The notes under the pieces were generated by a model that saw only the letters and a program-made list of their open reading frames with translations, had not been told where the DNA came from and searched no databases. DNA of 64,000 bases from NCBI GenBank assembly GCA_947685225.1, contig CANTUV010000032.1:27039501-27103500 (forward strand), written 5' to 3'. The translations under genes were made by a program, and so were the position numbers. This DNA comes from Garcia nutans. Its lineage: Eukaryota; Streptophyta; Magnoliopsida; Malpighiales; Euphorbiaceae. Below, one piece after another: positions 45,699 through 59,809 of this stretch; the first letter of the stretch is position 1; the number at the start of each line of letters is the position of its first letter.

Positions 45699-48600
45699 TC
45701 CAGAACCTAAATTTTCCTTAGGTCCAGAACCTAGAATCTCTTCTATGTCCAGAACTTAGCTCGGGTCCAAAACCTAAATTTTCCTTATGTCTAGAACCTA
45801 AAATCTCTTTTAAGTCCAGAACATAGCTCGGGTCCAGAAACCAAATTTTCCTTAGGTCAAGAACCTAGAATCTCTTTTAAGTCCAGAACATAACTCGGGT
45901 CCAGAACCCAAATTATCCTTAGGTCCAGAACCTAGAATCTCTTTTAAGTCCAGAACTTAGATCAGGTCAAGAACCCAAATTATCCTTAGGTCCAGAACCT
46001 AGAATCTATTTTAAGTCCAGAACTTAGCTCGGGTCCAGAACCCAAATTATCCTTTGTTCTAGAACCTAGAATCTCTTCTAAGTACCGAACTTAGCTCGGG
46101 TCCAAAACCAAATTTTGATTAGGTCCAGAACCTAGAATCTCTTCTAAGTCCAGAACTTAGCTCGGGTCCAGAACCTAAATTTTCCTTAGGTCTAGAACCT
46201 AGAATCTCTTTTAAGTCCAGAACATAGCTCAGGTCCAGAACCTAAACCTAGAATCTTTTCTGAGTCCAGAACTTAGCTCGGGTTCCAGAACACAAATTTT
46301 CCTTAGGTCCAGAACCTAGAATCTCTTTTAAGTCCAAAACTTAACTCGGGTCCAGAACCCAAACCTAGAATCTTTTGTAAGTCCAGAATTTAGCTCGAGT
46401 TCTAGAACCCAAATTTTCCTTAGGTGTAAAACCTAGAATTTCTTCTAAGTACAGAACTTAGCTCTGGTCCAGAACCTAAATTTTCCTTAGGTCCAGAACC
46501 TAGAATCTCTTTTAAGTCCAGAACTTAGATCGGGTCCAGAACCCAAATTTTCCTTATGTCCAGAACCAAGAATCTCTTCTATGTCCAGAACTTAGCTCGG
46601 GTCTAAAACCCAAATTTTCCTTAGGTCTATAACCTAAAATCTTTTTTAAGTACAGAACATAGCTCTGGTCCAGAACCCAAATTTTCCTTAGGTCAAGAAC
46701 CTAGAATCTCTTTTAAGTCCAGAACATAACTCGGGTCCAGAACCCAAATTATCCTTAGGTCCAGAACCTAGAATCTCTTTTAAGTCCAGAACTTATATTG
46801 GGTCAAGAACCCAAATTATCCTTAGGTCCAGAACCTAGAATCTATTTTAAATCCAGAACTTAGCTCGGGTCCAGAACACAAATTATCCTTTGGCCCAGAA
46901 ACTAGAATCTCTTCTAAGTATAGAACTTAGCTCGGGTCCAAAACCCAAATTTTGATTAGGTCCAGAACCTAGAATCTCTTCTAAGTCCAGAACTTAGCTC
47001 GGGTCTAGAACCTAAATTTTCCTTAGGTCTAGAACCTAGAATCTCTTTTAAGTCCAGAACTTAGCTCGGGTCTAGAACCTAAACCTAGAATCTTTTCTGA
47101 GTCCAGAACTTAGCTCGGGTTCCAGAACCCAAATTTTCCTTAGGTCCAAAACCTAGAATCACTTCTAAGTACGTAGCTCGGGTCCAGAACCCAAATTTTC
47201 CTTAGGTCCAGAACCTAGAATCTCTTGTAATTCCAGAACTTAGCTCGGGTCCAAAACCCAAATTTTCCTTAAATCTAGATCCTAGAATCTCTTTTAAGTC
47301 CAGAACATAGCACAGGTCCAGAATCCAAATTATCCTTAGGTCCAGAACCTAGAATCTCTTTTAAGTCCAGAACTTAGCTTGGGTCCAGAACCCAAACCTA
47401 GAATCATTTCTAAGTCCAGAACTTAGCTCGGGTTCTAGAACCCAAATTTTTCTTAGGTCCAGATCCTAGAATCACTTCTAAGTACATAGCTCGGGTCCAG
47501 AACCCAAATTTTCCTTAGGTCCAGAACCTAGAATCTCTACTAATTCCAGAACGTAGCTCGGGTCCAAAACCCAAATTTTCCTTAGGTCTAGAACCTAGAA
47601 TCTCTTTTAAGTCCAGAACATAGCTTAGGTACAGAACCCAAATTATCCTTAGGTCCAGAACCTAGAATCTCTTTTAAGTCCTGAACTTAGCTCGGGTCCA
47701 ATACCCAAATTATCCTTTGGTTTAGAACCTAGAATCTTTTTTAAGTCCATAACTTAGCCCGGTCCAAAACCCAAACCTAGAATCTTTTCTAATTCCATAA
47801 CTTAGCTCGGGTTCTAGAACCCAAATTTTCCTTAGGTCCAGAACATAGAATCACTTCTAAGAACAGAACTTAGCTCGGGGCCAGAACCCAAAATTTCCTT
47901 AGGTCAAGAACCTAAAATCTCTTCTAAGTCCAGAACTTAGCTCGGGTCCAAAAAAAAAATTTTCCTTAGGTCTAGAACCTAGAATCTCTTTTAAGTCCAG
48001 AACATAGCTCGGGTCAAGAACCCAAATAATCCTTAGGTCCAGAACCTAGAATCTCTTTTAAGTCCAGAACTTAGCTCGGTCCAGAACCCAAACCTAGAAT
48101 CTTTTCTCAGTCCAGAACTTAGCTCGGGTTCTAGAACCCAAATTTTCCTTACGTCCAGAACCTAGAATCTTTTTTAAGTCTAGAACTTAGCTCAGTCCAA
48201 AACCAAAACCTAGAACCTTTTCTAAGTCCAGAACTTAGCTCGGGTTGTAGAACCCAAATTTTCCTTAGGTCCAAAACCTAGATTCTCTTCTAAGTACATA
48301 ACTTAGCTCGGGTCCAGAACCCAAGTTTTCCTTATGTCCAAAACCTAGAATCTCTTTTAAGTCCAGAACTTAGCTCGGGTCCATAACCAAAACCTAGAAT
48401 CTTTTGTAAGTCCAGAACTTAGCTCGGGTCCATAACCAAAACCTAGAATCTTTTGTAAGTCCAGAACTTAGCTCGGGTTCTAGAACCCAAATTTTTTTTT
48501 GGTCTAGAACCTAGAATCACTTCTAAGTACCGAACATATCTCGGGTCGAGAACCCAAATTTTTCTTAGGTCCAGAACCTAGAATCTCTTCGAAGTCCAGA

Positions 48601-50380
48601 ACTTAGCTCGGGTCCAGAACCCAAATTTTTCTTAGGTCTAGAACCTAGAATCTCTTTTATATCTAAACACTTAGCTCGGTCGAAAACCCAAACCTAGAAT
48701 CTTTTCTAAGTCCAGAACTTAGCTCAGGTTCTAGAACCCAAATTTTCCTTAGGTGTAGAACCTAGAATCACTTCTAAGTACCAAACTTAGCTCGGGTCCA
48801 GAACCCAAATTTTCCTTAGGTCAAGAACCTAAAATCTCTTATAAGTCCAGAACTTAGCTCGGGTATAGAACCCAAATTTTCCTTAGGTCTAGAACCTAGA
48901 ATCACTTTTAAGTCCAGAACATAGCTCGGGTCCAGAACCCAAATAATCCTTAGGTCCAGAACCTAGAATCTCTTGTAAGTCCAGAACTTAGCTCGGGTCC
49001 AGAACCCAAATTATCCTTTGGTCCAGAACCTAGAATCTCTTTTAAGTCCAGAACTTAGCTTGGTCCAGAACCCAAACCTAGAATCTTTTCTCAGTCCAGA
49101 ACTTAGCTCGGGTTCTAGAACCCAAATTTTCCTTACGTCCAGAACCTAGAATCTTTTTTATGTCTAGAACTTAGCTCAGTCCAAAACAAAAACCTAGAAC
49201 CTTTTCTAAGTCTAGAACTTAGCTCGGGTTGTAGAACCCAAATTTTCCTTAGGTCCAAAACCTAGATTCTTGGCCAGAACCCAAATTTTCCTTAGGTGTA
49301 GAACCTAGAATCTCTTTTAAGTCCAGAACTTAGCTCGGGTCCAGAACCCAAATTTTCCTTAGGTCCAGAACCTAGAATCTCTTTTAAGTCAAGAACATAC
49401 CTCAGGTCCAGAACCCAAATTATCCTTAGGTCCAGTACATAGAATCTCTTTTAAGTCTAGAACTTAGCTCGGGTCCAGATCCCAATTTATCCTTCGGTCC
49501 AGAACCTAGAATCTCTTTTAAGTCCAGAACTTAGCTCGGTCCAGAAGCCAAACCTAGAATCTTTTCTCAGTCCAGAACTTAGTTCGGGTTCTAGAACCTA
49601 AATTTTCATTAGGTCCAGAACTTAGAATCTCTTTTAAGTCCAAAACTTAGCTCGTGTCCAGAACCCAAACCTAGAATCTTTTGTATGTCCAGAACTTAGC
49701 TCGGGTTCTAGAACCCAAATTTTCCTTTTGTTCAGAACCTAGAATCTCTTTTAAGTCCAGAACTTAGCTCGGGTCCAGAACCCAAACCTAGAATCTTTTC
49801 TAAGTCCAGAACTTAGCTCAGGTTCTAGAACCCAAATTTTCCTTAGGTGCAAAACCTAGATTCTCTTCTAATAAGAGAACTTAGCTCGGCTCCAGAACCC
49901 AAATTTTCCTTAGGTCCAGAACCTAGAATCTCTTCTAAGTCCAGAACTTAGCTCGGGTCCAAAACTAAAATTTTGATTAGGTCCAGAACCTAGAATCTCT
50001 TCTAAGTCCAGAACTTAGCTCGGGTCCAGAACCTAAATTTTCCTTAGGTCTAGAACCTAGAATCTCTTTTAAGTCCAGAACATAGCTCGGGTCCAGAACC
50101 TAAACCTAGAATCTTTTCTGAGTCCAGAACTTAGCTCGGGTTCCAGAACCCAAATTTTCCTTAGGTCCAAAACCTAGAATCACTTCTAAGTACGTAGCTC
50201 GTGTCTAGAACCAAATTTTCCTTAGGTCCAGAACCTTGAATCTCTTCTAATTCCATAACTTAGCTCGGGTCCAAAACCCAAATTTTCCTTAGGTCTAGAA
50301 CCTAGAATCTCTTTTAAGTCCAGAACATAGCTCAGGTCTAGAACCCAAATTATCCTTAGGTACAGAACCTAGAATCTCTT

Positions 50381-51670
50381 TTAAGTGCTGAACTTAGCTC
50401 ATGTCGAGTACCCAAATTGTCCTTTGGTTTAGAACATAGAATCTCTTTTAAGTCATGAACTTAGCCCGGTCCAAAACCCAAACCTAGAATCTTTTCTAAG
50501 TCCATAACTTAGCTCTGGTTCTAGAACCTAAATTTTCCTTAGGTCCAGAACCTAGAATCACTTCTAAGTACAGAACTTAGCTCGGGTCCAGAACCCAAAT
50601 TTTCCTTAGGTCCAAAACCTAGAATCTCTTTTAAGTCCAAAACTTAGCTCGGGTCCATAACCAAAACCTAGAATCTTTTGTAAGTCCAGAACTTAGCTCG
50701 GGTTCTAAAACCCAAATTTTCCTTTGGTGTAGAACCTAGAATCACTTCTAAGTACCAAACGTATCTCGAGTCCAGAACCAAAATTTTTCTTAGGTCCAGA
50801 ACCTAGAATCTCTTCTAAGTCCAGAACTTAACTCGGATCCAGAACCCAAATTTTCCTTAGGTCTAGAACCTAGAATCTCTTTTAAATCTAAACACTTAGC
50901 TCGGTCAAAAACCCAAACCTATAATCTTTTCTAAGTCCAGAACTTAGCTCAGGTTCTAGAACCCAAATTTTCCTTAGGTCAAGAACCTAAAATCTCTTAT
51001 AAGTCCAGAACTTAGCTCAGGTCCAGAACCCAAATTTTTCTTAGGTCTAGAACCTAGAATCTCTTTTAAGTCCAGAACATAGCTCGGGTCCAGAACCCAA
51101 ATAATCCTTAGGTCCAGAACTTAGCTCGGGTCCAGAACCCAAATTATCTTTTGGTCCAGAACCTAGAATCTCTTTTAAGTCCAAAACTTAGCTCTGTCCA
51201 GAACCGAAACCTAGAAACTTTTCTCAGTTCAGAACTTAGCTCGGGTTCTAGAACCCAAATTTTCCTTACGTCCAGAACCTAGAATCTTTTTTAAGTCCAG
51301 AACATAGCTCAGGTCCAGAATCCAAATTATCCTTAGGTCGAGAACCTAGAATCTCTTTTAAGTCCAGAACTTAGCTCGGGTCTAGAACGCAAACCTAGAA
51401 TCTTTTTTAAGTCCAGAACTTAGCTCAGGTTCCAGAACCCAAATTTTTCTTAAATCCAAAACCTAGAATCACTTCTAAGTACGTAGCTCGGGTCTAGAAC
51501 CCAAATTTTCCTTAGGTCCAGAACCTAGAATCTCTTCTAATTCAAGAACGTAGCTCGGGTCCAAAACCCAAATTTTCCTTAGGTCTAGAACCTAGAATCT
51601 CTTTTAAGTCCAGAACATAGCTCAGGTCTAGAACCCAAATTATCCTTAGGTACAGAACCTAGAATCTCTT
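50381..51670. repeat. 1,290-bp segmental repeat in array 2
   Basis: The rare monomer TTAAGTGCTGAACTTAGCTC followed by ATGTCGAGTACCC is at 50381 and again at 51671. The sequence after each is nearly the same for several hundred bases. Confidence 0.8.
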
Positions 51671-54600
51671 TTAAGTGCTGAACTTAGCTCATGTCGAGTA
51701 CCCAAATTATCCTTTGGTTTAGAACCTAGAATCTCTTTTAAGTCATCAACTTAGCCCGGTCCAAAACCCAAACCTAGAATCTTTTCTAAGTCCATAACTT
51801 AGCTCTGGTTCTAGAACCTAAATTTTCCTTAGGTCCAGAACCTAGAATCACTTCTAAGTACAGAACTTAGCTCGGGTCCAAAACCCAAATTTTCCTTAGG
51901 TCCAAAACCTAGAATCTCTTTTAAGTCCAAAACTTAGCTCGGGTCCATAACCAAAACCTAGAATCTTTTGTAAGTCCAGAACTTAGCTCGGGTTCTAGAA
52001 CCCAAATTTTCCTTTGGTGTAGAACCTAGAATCACTTCTAAGTACCAAACGTATCTCGGGTCCAGAACCAAAATTTTTCTTAGGTCCAGAACCTAGAATC
52101 TCTTCTAAGTCCAGAACTTAGCTCGGATCCAGAACCCAAATTTTCCTTAGGTCTAGAACCTAGAATCTCTTTTAAATCTAAACACTTAGCTCGGTCAAAA
52201 ACCCAAACCTATAATCTTTTCTAAGTCCAGAACTTAGCTCAGGTTCTAGAACCCAAATTTTCCTTAGGTCTAGAACCTAGAGTCCAGAACCCAAATTTTC
52301 CTTAGGTCAAGAATCTAAAATCTCTTATAAGTCCAGAACTTAGCTCAGGTCCAGAACCCAAATTTTTCTTAGGTCTAGAACGTAGAATCTCTTTTAAGTC
52401 CAGAACATAGCTCGGGTCTAGAACCCAAATAATCCTTAGGTCCAGAACTTAGCTCCGGTCCAGAACCCAAATTATCCTTTGGTCCAGAACCTAGAATCTC
52501 TTTTAAGTCCAAAACTTAGCTCTGTCCAGAACCTAAACCTAGAAACTTTTCTCAGTCCAGAACTTAGCTCGGGTTCTAGAACCCAAATTTTCTTTACGTC
52601 CAGAACCTAGAATCTTTTTTAAGTCCAGAACTTAGCTCAGTCCAAAACAAACCTAGAACCTTTTCTAAGTCCAGAACTTAGCTCGGGTTGTAGTACCCAA
52701 ATTTTCCTTAGGTCCAAAACCTAGATTCTCTTCTAAGTACAGAACCTAGCTCGGGTCCATAACCCAAATTTTCCTTAGGTCCACAACCTAGAATCTCTTC
52801 TAAGTCCAGAACTTAGCTCGGGTTCAGAACCCAAATTTTCCTTAGGTCCAGAACCTAGAATCTCTTTTAAGTCTAGAACATACCTCAGGTCCAGAACCCA
52901 AATTATCCTTAGGTCCAGAACATAGAATCTCTTTTAAGTCTAGAACTTAGCTCGGGTCTAGATCCCAATTTATCCTCTGGTACAGAACCAAGAATCTCTT
53001 TTAAGTTTAGAACTTAGCTCGGTCAAGAACCCAAACCTAGAATCTTTTCTCAGTCAAGAACTTAGCTCGGGTTCTAGAACCTAAATTTTCCTTAGGTCTA
53101 GAACTTAGAATCTCTTTTAAGTCCAAAACATAGCTCGGGTCCAGAACCCATACCTAGAATCTTTTGTAAGTCCAAAACTTAGCTCGGGTTCTAGAACCCA
53201 AATTTTCCTTTAGTCGAGAACCTAGAATCTCTTCTAAGTACAGAACTTAGCTCCGGTCCCAAAACCCAAATTTTGATTAGGTCCAGAACCTAGAATCTCT
53301 TCTAAGTCCAGAACTTAGCTCGGGTCCAGAACCCAAATTATCCTTAGGTCCATAACCTAGAAACTATTTTAAGTCCAGAACTTAGCTCGGGTCCAGAACC
53401 CAAATTATTCTTTGGTCCAGAACCTAGAATCTCTTCTAAGTACAGAACTTAGCTCGGGTCCAAAACCCAAATTTTGATTAGGTCCAGAACCTAGAATCTC
53501 TTCTAAGTCCAGAACTTAGCTCGGGTCCAGAACCTAAATTTTCCTTAGGTCTAGAACCTAGAATCTCTTTTAAGTCCAGAACATAGCTCGGGTCCAGAAC
53601 CTAAACCTAGAATCTTTTCTGAGTCCAGAACATAGCTCGGGTTCCAAAACCCAAATTTTCCTGAAGTCCAAAACCTAGAATCACTTCTAGGTACGTAGCT
53701 CGGGTCCAGAACCCAAATTTTTCTTAGGTCCATAATGTAGAATCTCTTCTAATTCCAGAACTTAGCTCGGGTCCAAAACCCAAATTTTCCTCAGGTCTAG
53801 ATCCTAGAATCTCTTTTATGTCCAGAACATAGCTCAAGTCCAGAATCCAAATTATCCTTAGGTCCAGAACCTAGAATCTCTTTTAAGTCCTGAACATAGC
53901 TCGGGTCAAGTACCCAAATTATCCTTTGGTTTAGAACCTAGAATATCTTTTAAGTCCAGAACTTAGCTCGGTCCAAAACCAAAACCAAGAACCTTTTCTA
54001 AGTCCAGAACTTAGCTTGGGTTGTAGAACCCAAATTTTCCTTAGGTCCAAAACCTAGATTCTCTTCTAAGTACAGAACTTAGCTTGGGTCCAAAACCCAA
54101 ATTTTCCATAGGTCCAGAACCTAGAATCTCTTCTAAGTCAAGAACTTAGCTCGGGTCCAGAACCCAAATTTCCTTAGGTCCAGAACCTAGAATCTCTTTT
54201 AAGTCCAGAACATACCTCAGGTCCAGAACCAAAATTATCCTTAGGTCCAGAACATAGAATCTCTTTTAAGTCTAGAACTTAGCTCGGGTCTAGATCCCAA
54301 TTTATCCTTTGGTCCAAAACCTAGATTCTCTTTTAAGTACAGAACTTAGCTCGATCCAGAACCAAAACAAAGAATCTATTCTCAGTCCAGAACTTAGCTC
54401 GGGTTAAAGAACCTAAATTTTCCTTAGGTCCAGAACTTAGAATCTCTTTTAATTCCAAAACTTAGCTCGCGTCCAGAACCCAAACCTAGAATCTTTTGTC
54501 AGTCCAGAACTTAGCTCGGGTTCTAGAACCAAAATTTTCCTTAGGTCCAGAACCTAGAATCACTTCTAAGTACAGAACTTAGCTCGGGTCCAGAACCCAA

Positions 54601-54737
54601 ATTTTCCTTAGGTCCAAATCCTAGAATCTCTTTTATGTCCAGAACTTAGCTCGGGTCCAGAACCCAAATTTTCCTTAGTCAAGAACCTAGAATCTCTTTT
54701 AAGTCCAAAACTTAGCTCGGGTCCAGAACCCAAACCT
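51398..54737. repeat. higher-order repeat copy in array 2 (about 3.34 kb)
   Basis: From AGAATCTTTTTTAAG at 51398 to the same variant at 54738. The TTAAGTGCTG marker moves from 51671 to 55011 (3,340). Markers further right are 3,302 apart (52741 and 56043; 53831 and 57133), so this copy carries about 38 extra bases, probably near 52270-52310. Confidence 0.85.
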
Positions 54738-57700
54738 AGAATCTTTTTTAAGTCCAGAACTTAGCTCGGGTTACAGAACCCAAATTTTTCTTAAATCCAG
54801 AACCTAGAATCACTTCTAAGTACGTAGCTCGGGTCTAGAACCCAAATTTTCCTTAGGTCCAGAACCTAGAATCTCTTCTAATTCCAGAACGTAGCTCGGG
54901 TCCAAAACCCAAATTTTCCTTAGGTCTAGAACCTAGAATCTCTTTTAAGTCCAGAACATAGCTCACGTCTAGACCCAAATTATCCTTAGGTACAGAACCT
55001 AGAATCTCTTTTAAGTGCTGAACTTAGCTCATGTCGAGTACCCAAATTATCCTTTGGTTTAGAACCTAGAATCTCTTTTAAGTCATTAACTTAGCCCGGT
55101 CCAAAACCCAAACCTAGAATCTTTTCTAAGTCCATAACTTAGCTCTGGTTCTAGAACCTAAATTTTCCTTAGGTCCAAAACCTAGAATCACTTCTAAGTA
55201 CAGAACTTAGCTCGGGTCCAGAACCCAAATTTTCCTTAGGTCCAAAACCTAGAATCTCTTTTAAGTCCAAAACTTAGCTCGGGTCCATAACCAAAACCTA
55301 GAATCTTTTGTAAGTCCAGAACTTAGCTCGGGTTCTAGAACCCAAATTTTCCTTTGGTGTAGAACCTAGAATCACTTCTAAGTACCAAACGTATCTCGAG
55401 TCCAGAACCAAAATTTTTCTTAGGTCCAGAACCTAGAATCTCTTATAAGTCCAGAACTTAACTCGGATCTAGAACCCAAATTTTCCTTAGGTCTAGAACC
55501 TAGAATCTCTTTTAAATCTAAACACTTAGCTCGGTCAAAAACCCAAACCTATAATCTTTTCTAAGTCCAGAACTTAGCTCAGGTTCTAGAACCCAAATTT
55601 TCCTTAGGTCAAGAACCTAAAATCTCTTATAAGTCCAGAACTTAGCTCAGGTCCAGAACCCAAATTTTTCTTAGGTCTAGAACCTAGAATCTCTTTTAAG
55701 TCCAGAACATAGCTCGGGTCCAGAACCCAAATAATCCTTAGGTCCAGAACATAGCTCGGGTCCAGAACCCAAATTATCTTTTGGTCCAGAACCTAGAATC
55801 TCTTTTAAGTCCAAAACTTAGCTCTGTCCAGAACCCAAACCTAGAAACTTTTCTCAGTCCAGAACTTAGCTCGGGTTCTAGAACCCAAATTTTCCTTACG
55901 TCCAGAACCTAGAATCTTTTTTAAGTCCAGAACTTAGCTCAGTCCAAAACAAACCTAGAACCTTTTCTAAGTCCAGAACTTAGCTCGGGTTGTAGTACCC
56001 AAATTTTCCTTAGGTCCAAAACCTAGATTCTCTTCTAAGTACAGAACCTAGCTCGGGTCCATAACCCAAATTTTCCTTAGGTCCACAACCTAGAATCTCT
56101 TCTAAGTCCAGAACTTAGCTCGGGTTCAGAACCCAAATTTTCCTTAGGTCTAGAACCTAGAATCTCTTTTAAGTCTAGAACATACCTCAGGTCCAGAACC
56201 CAAATTATCCTTAGGTCCAGAACATAGAATCTCTTTTAAGTCTAGAACTTAGCTCGGGTCTAGATCCCAATTTATCCTCTGGTACAGAACCAAGAATCTC
56301 TTTTAAGTTCAAAACTTAGCTCGGTCAAGAACCCAAACCTAGAACCTTTTCTCAGTCAAGAACTTAGCTCGGGTTCTAGAACCTAAATTTTCCTTAGGTC
56401 TAGAACTTAGAATCTCTTTTAAGTCCAAAACTTAGCTCGGGTCCAGAACCCATACCTAGAATCTTTTGTAAGTCCAAAACTTAGCTCGGGTTCTAGAACC
56501 CAAATTTTCCTTTAGTCGAGAACCTAGAATCTCTTCTAAGTACAGAACTTAGCTCGGGTCCCAAAACCCAAATTTTGATTAGGTCCAGAACCTAGAATCT
56601 CTTCTAAGTCCAGAACTTAGCTCGGGTCCAGAACCCAAATTATCCTTAGGTCCATAACCTAGAAACTATTTTAAGTCCAGAACTTAGCTCGGGTCCAGAA
56701 CCCAAATTATTCTTTGGTCCAGAACCTAGAATCTCTTCTAAGTACAGAACTTAGCTTGGGTCCAAAACCCAAATTTTGATTAGGTCCAGAACCTAGAATC
56801 TCTTCTAAGTCCAGAACTTAGCTCGGGTCCAGAACCTAAATTTTCCTTTGGTCTAGAACCTAGAATCTCTTTTAAGTCCAGAACTTAGCTCGGGTCCAGA
56901 ACCTAAACCTAGAATCTTTTCTGAGTCCAAAACTTAGCTAGGGTTCCAGAACCCAAATTTTCCTTAAGTCCAAAACCTAGAATCACTTCTAAGTACGTAG
57001 CTCGGGTCCAGAACCCAAATTTTTCTTAGGTCCATAATGTAGAATCTCTTCTAATTCTAGAACTTAGCTCGGGTCCAAAACCCAAATTTTCCTCAGGTCT
57101 AGATCCTAGAATCTCTTTTAAGTCCAGAACATAGCTCAAGTCCAGAATCCAAATTATCCTTAGGTCCAGAACCTAGAATCTCTTTTAAGTCCTGAACATA
57201 GCTCGGGTCAAGTACCCAAATTATCCTTTGGTTTAGAACCTAGAATCTCTTTTAAGTCCAGAACTTAGCTCGGTCCAAAACCAAAACCAAAAACCTTTTC
57301 TAAGTCCAGAACTTAGCTTGGGTTGTAGAACCCAAATTTTCCTTAGGTCCAAAACCTAGATTCTCTTCTAAGTACAGAACTTAGCTTGGGTCCAAAACCC
57401 AAATTTTCCATAGGTCCAGAACCTAGAATCTCTTCTAAGTCGAGAACTTAGCTCGGGTCCGGAACCCAAATTTTCCTTAGGTCCAGAACCTAGAATCTCT
57501 TTTAAGTCCAGAACATACCTCAGGTCCAGAACCAAAATTATCCTTAGGTCCAGAACATAGAATCTCTTTTAAGTCTAGAACTTAGCTCGGGTCTAGATCC
57601 CAATTTATCCTTTGGTCCAAAACCTAGATTCTCTTTTAAGTACAGAACTTAGCTCGATCCAGAACCCAAACCAAGAATCTTTTCTCAGTCCAGAACTTAG

Positions 57701-58039
57701 CTCGGGTTCAAGAACTTAAATTTTCCTTAGGTCCAGAACTTAGAATCTCTTTTAAGTCCAAAACCTAGCTCGCGTCCAAAAACCCAAACCTAGAATCTTT
57801 TGTCAGTCCAGAACTTAGCTCGGGTTCTAGAACCAAAATTTTCCTTAGGTCCAAAACCTAGAATTACTTCTAAGTACAGAACTTAGCTCGGGTCCAGAAC
57901 CCAAATTTTCCTTAGGTCCAAATCCTAGAATCTCTTTTAAGTCCAGAACTTAGCTCGGGTCCAGAACCCAAATTTTCCTTAGTTAAGAACCTAGAATCTC
58001 TTTTAAGTCCAAAACATAGCTCGGGTCCAGAACCCAAAC
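54738..58039. repeat. higher-order repeat copy in array 2 (about 3.30 kb)
   Basis: Second copy, colinear with the previous one over its whole length. It ends near 58039, where a related but shortened sequence begins. Confidence 0.85.
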
Positions 58040-59056
58040 CTAAAATCTTTTATAAGTCCAGAACTTAGCTCGGGTTCTAGAACCCAAATTTTCCATAGTT
58101 CCAAAACCTAGAATCTCTTCTAAGTACAGAACTTAGCTCGGGTCCAGAACCCAAATTTTCCTTAGGTCCAGAACCTAGAATCTCTTTTAAGTCCAGAACT
58201 TAGCTCGGGTCCAGAACCCAAATTTTCCTTAGGTCCAGAACCTAGAATCTCTTCTATGTCCAGAACTTAGCTCGGGTCCAAAACCCAAATTTTCCTTAGG
58301 TCAAGAACCTAGAATCTCTTTTAAGTCCAGAACATAACTCGGGTCCAGAACCTAGAATCTCTTTTAAGTCCAGAAATTAGCTCGGGTCAAGAACCCAAAT
58401 TATCCTTAGGTCCAGAACCTAGAATCTCTTTTAAGTCTAGAACTTAGCTCGGGTCCAGAACCCAAATTATCCTTTGGTCTAGAACCTAGAATCTCTTTTA
58501 AGTCCAGAACTTAGATCGGTCCAGAACCCAAACCTAGAATCTTTTCTCAGTCCAGAACTTAGCTCGGGTTCTAGAACCCAAGTTTTCCTTTTGTCCAAAA
58601 CCTAGAATCTCTTTTAAGTCCATAACTTAGCTCGGGTCCAGAACCCAAACCTAGAATCTTTTGTAAGTCCAGAACTTAGCTCGGGTCCTAGAACCCAAAT
58701 TTTCCTTTGGTCCAGAACCTAGAATCTCTTCTAAGTACAGAACTTAGTTCGGGTCCAAAACCTAGAATCTCTTCTAAGTAGAGAACTTAGCTCGGGTCTA
58801 AAATCCAAATTTTGATTAGGTCCAAAACCTAGAATCTCTTCTAAGTCCAAAACTTAGCTCGGGTCCAGAACCCAAATTTTCCTTAGGTCTAGAACCTAGA
58901 ATCTCTTTTAAGTCCAGAACTTAGCTCGGGTCCAGAACCCAAACCTAGAATCTTTTCTAAGTCTAGAACTTAGCTCGGGTTCCAGAACCCAAATTTTCCT
59001 TAGGTCCAGAACCTAGAATCACTTCTAAGTACGTAGCTCTGGTCTAGAACCCAAAT

Positions 59057-59809
59057 TGTAACACCCCTATATCCCGTATACGTACCAAGCATGCTTATAT
59101 GATCGTAATATACGTATAATGAATATAGAAAATGCCACATTTTAAAAATACACAAATCATATCTTTAAAAATAAGTGAAGCAATTCTCAAACATTTAAAA
59201 GAAATTCAAAAGACACCATATATAAAAACGTTTATCAACCCGCAGCGGAAGTTATTACAAACTTTTACAAGTTCAAATACATATAAATCAAAATATACAA
59301 AACATTGAATATATACATGATTGGCAGCTTGACTCTCTGATCTTTAAGCTCTAGTCCAACTCTTCAAGCATAAACTCAACTAGGTCTAGAAGAATCCTCC
59401 GTCTCAACCCTATCAATCCTACCACCTGCGCGATGAACCACAATCGCGCTGAGCCAACAACTCAGTAGTACAAACCATAATGATATTATGCAATGTCAAT
59501 ATCAATGTTATGCATTCAACCAATAAAGATCATACTTATAAATGTCACATGTCATTATTTCAATAATTATATCATCATCCATTATACTCATTCAATAAAG
59601 ACTCCTATGGGCCCTACTAGTATTTAATATGATATTCGAAGTTCAGAGTTGCTGCTTTGGTCCAAAATCACAATAATCAAGCCCGTAGGCAATATACATA
59701 TCTCTCTATCCATGGATAGGGTAACAGACCCAGTCTCTTGGACCATCAACTCAACAAGCTTGAGGAGATCCTCAACCCGACTAGACTGTTACCTGTAACA
59801 GACCCAGTC
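59057..59809 (-). repeat. LTR F (B-type), cut by G
   Basis: Opens TGTAACACCCCTATATCCCG, as in B, directly after satellite ending CCAAAT. It includes the double hairpin 59428-59465 and one GTAACAG module. It stops at CAGTC, where G begins; the rest lies beyond the window. Whether F is a solo LTR or part of an element cannot be told. Confidence 0.9.

Larger units (their letters stand above)
45694..59056. repeat. satellite array 2 (same family as array 1)
   Basis: Same 67/49-bp monomers as array 1. Similar marker monomers occur in both arrays (e.g. CCTTTGGTTTAGAACC and AAGTACGTAGCTCGGG), so both arrays descend from one higher-order repeat that B split. Monomer order is irregular from 45694 to about 50300. 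After that, long-range repeats of 1,290 bp and about 3,302-3,340 bp appear. Bounded by B and LTR F. No gene seen. Confidence 0.97.

Noticed and set aside
53551..53733. A 60-codon minus-strand ORF inside the satellite
   Set aside because: It is a chance open stretch through tandem monomers; neighbouring monomers of the same sequence are not open and no family resemblance is seen.
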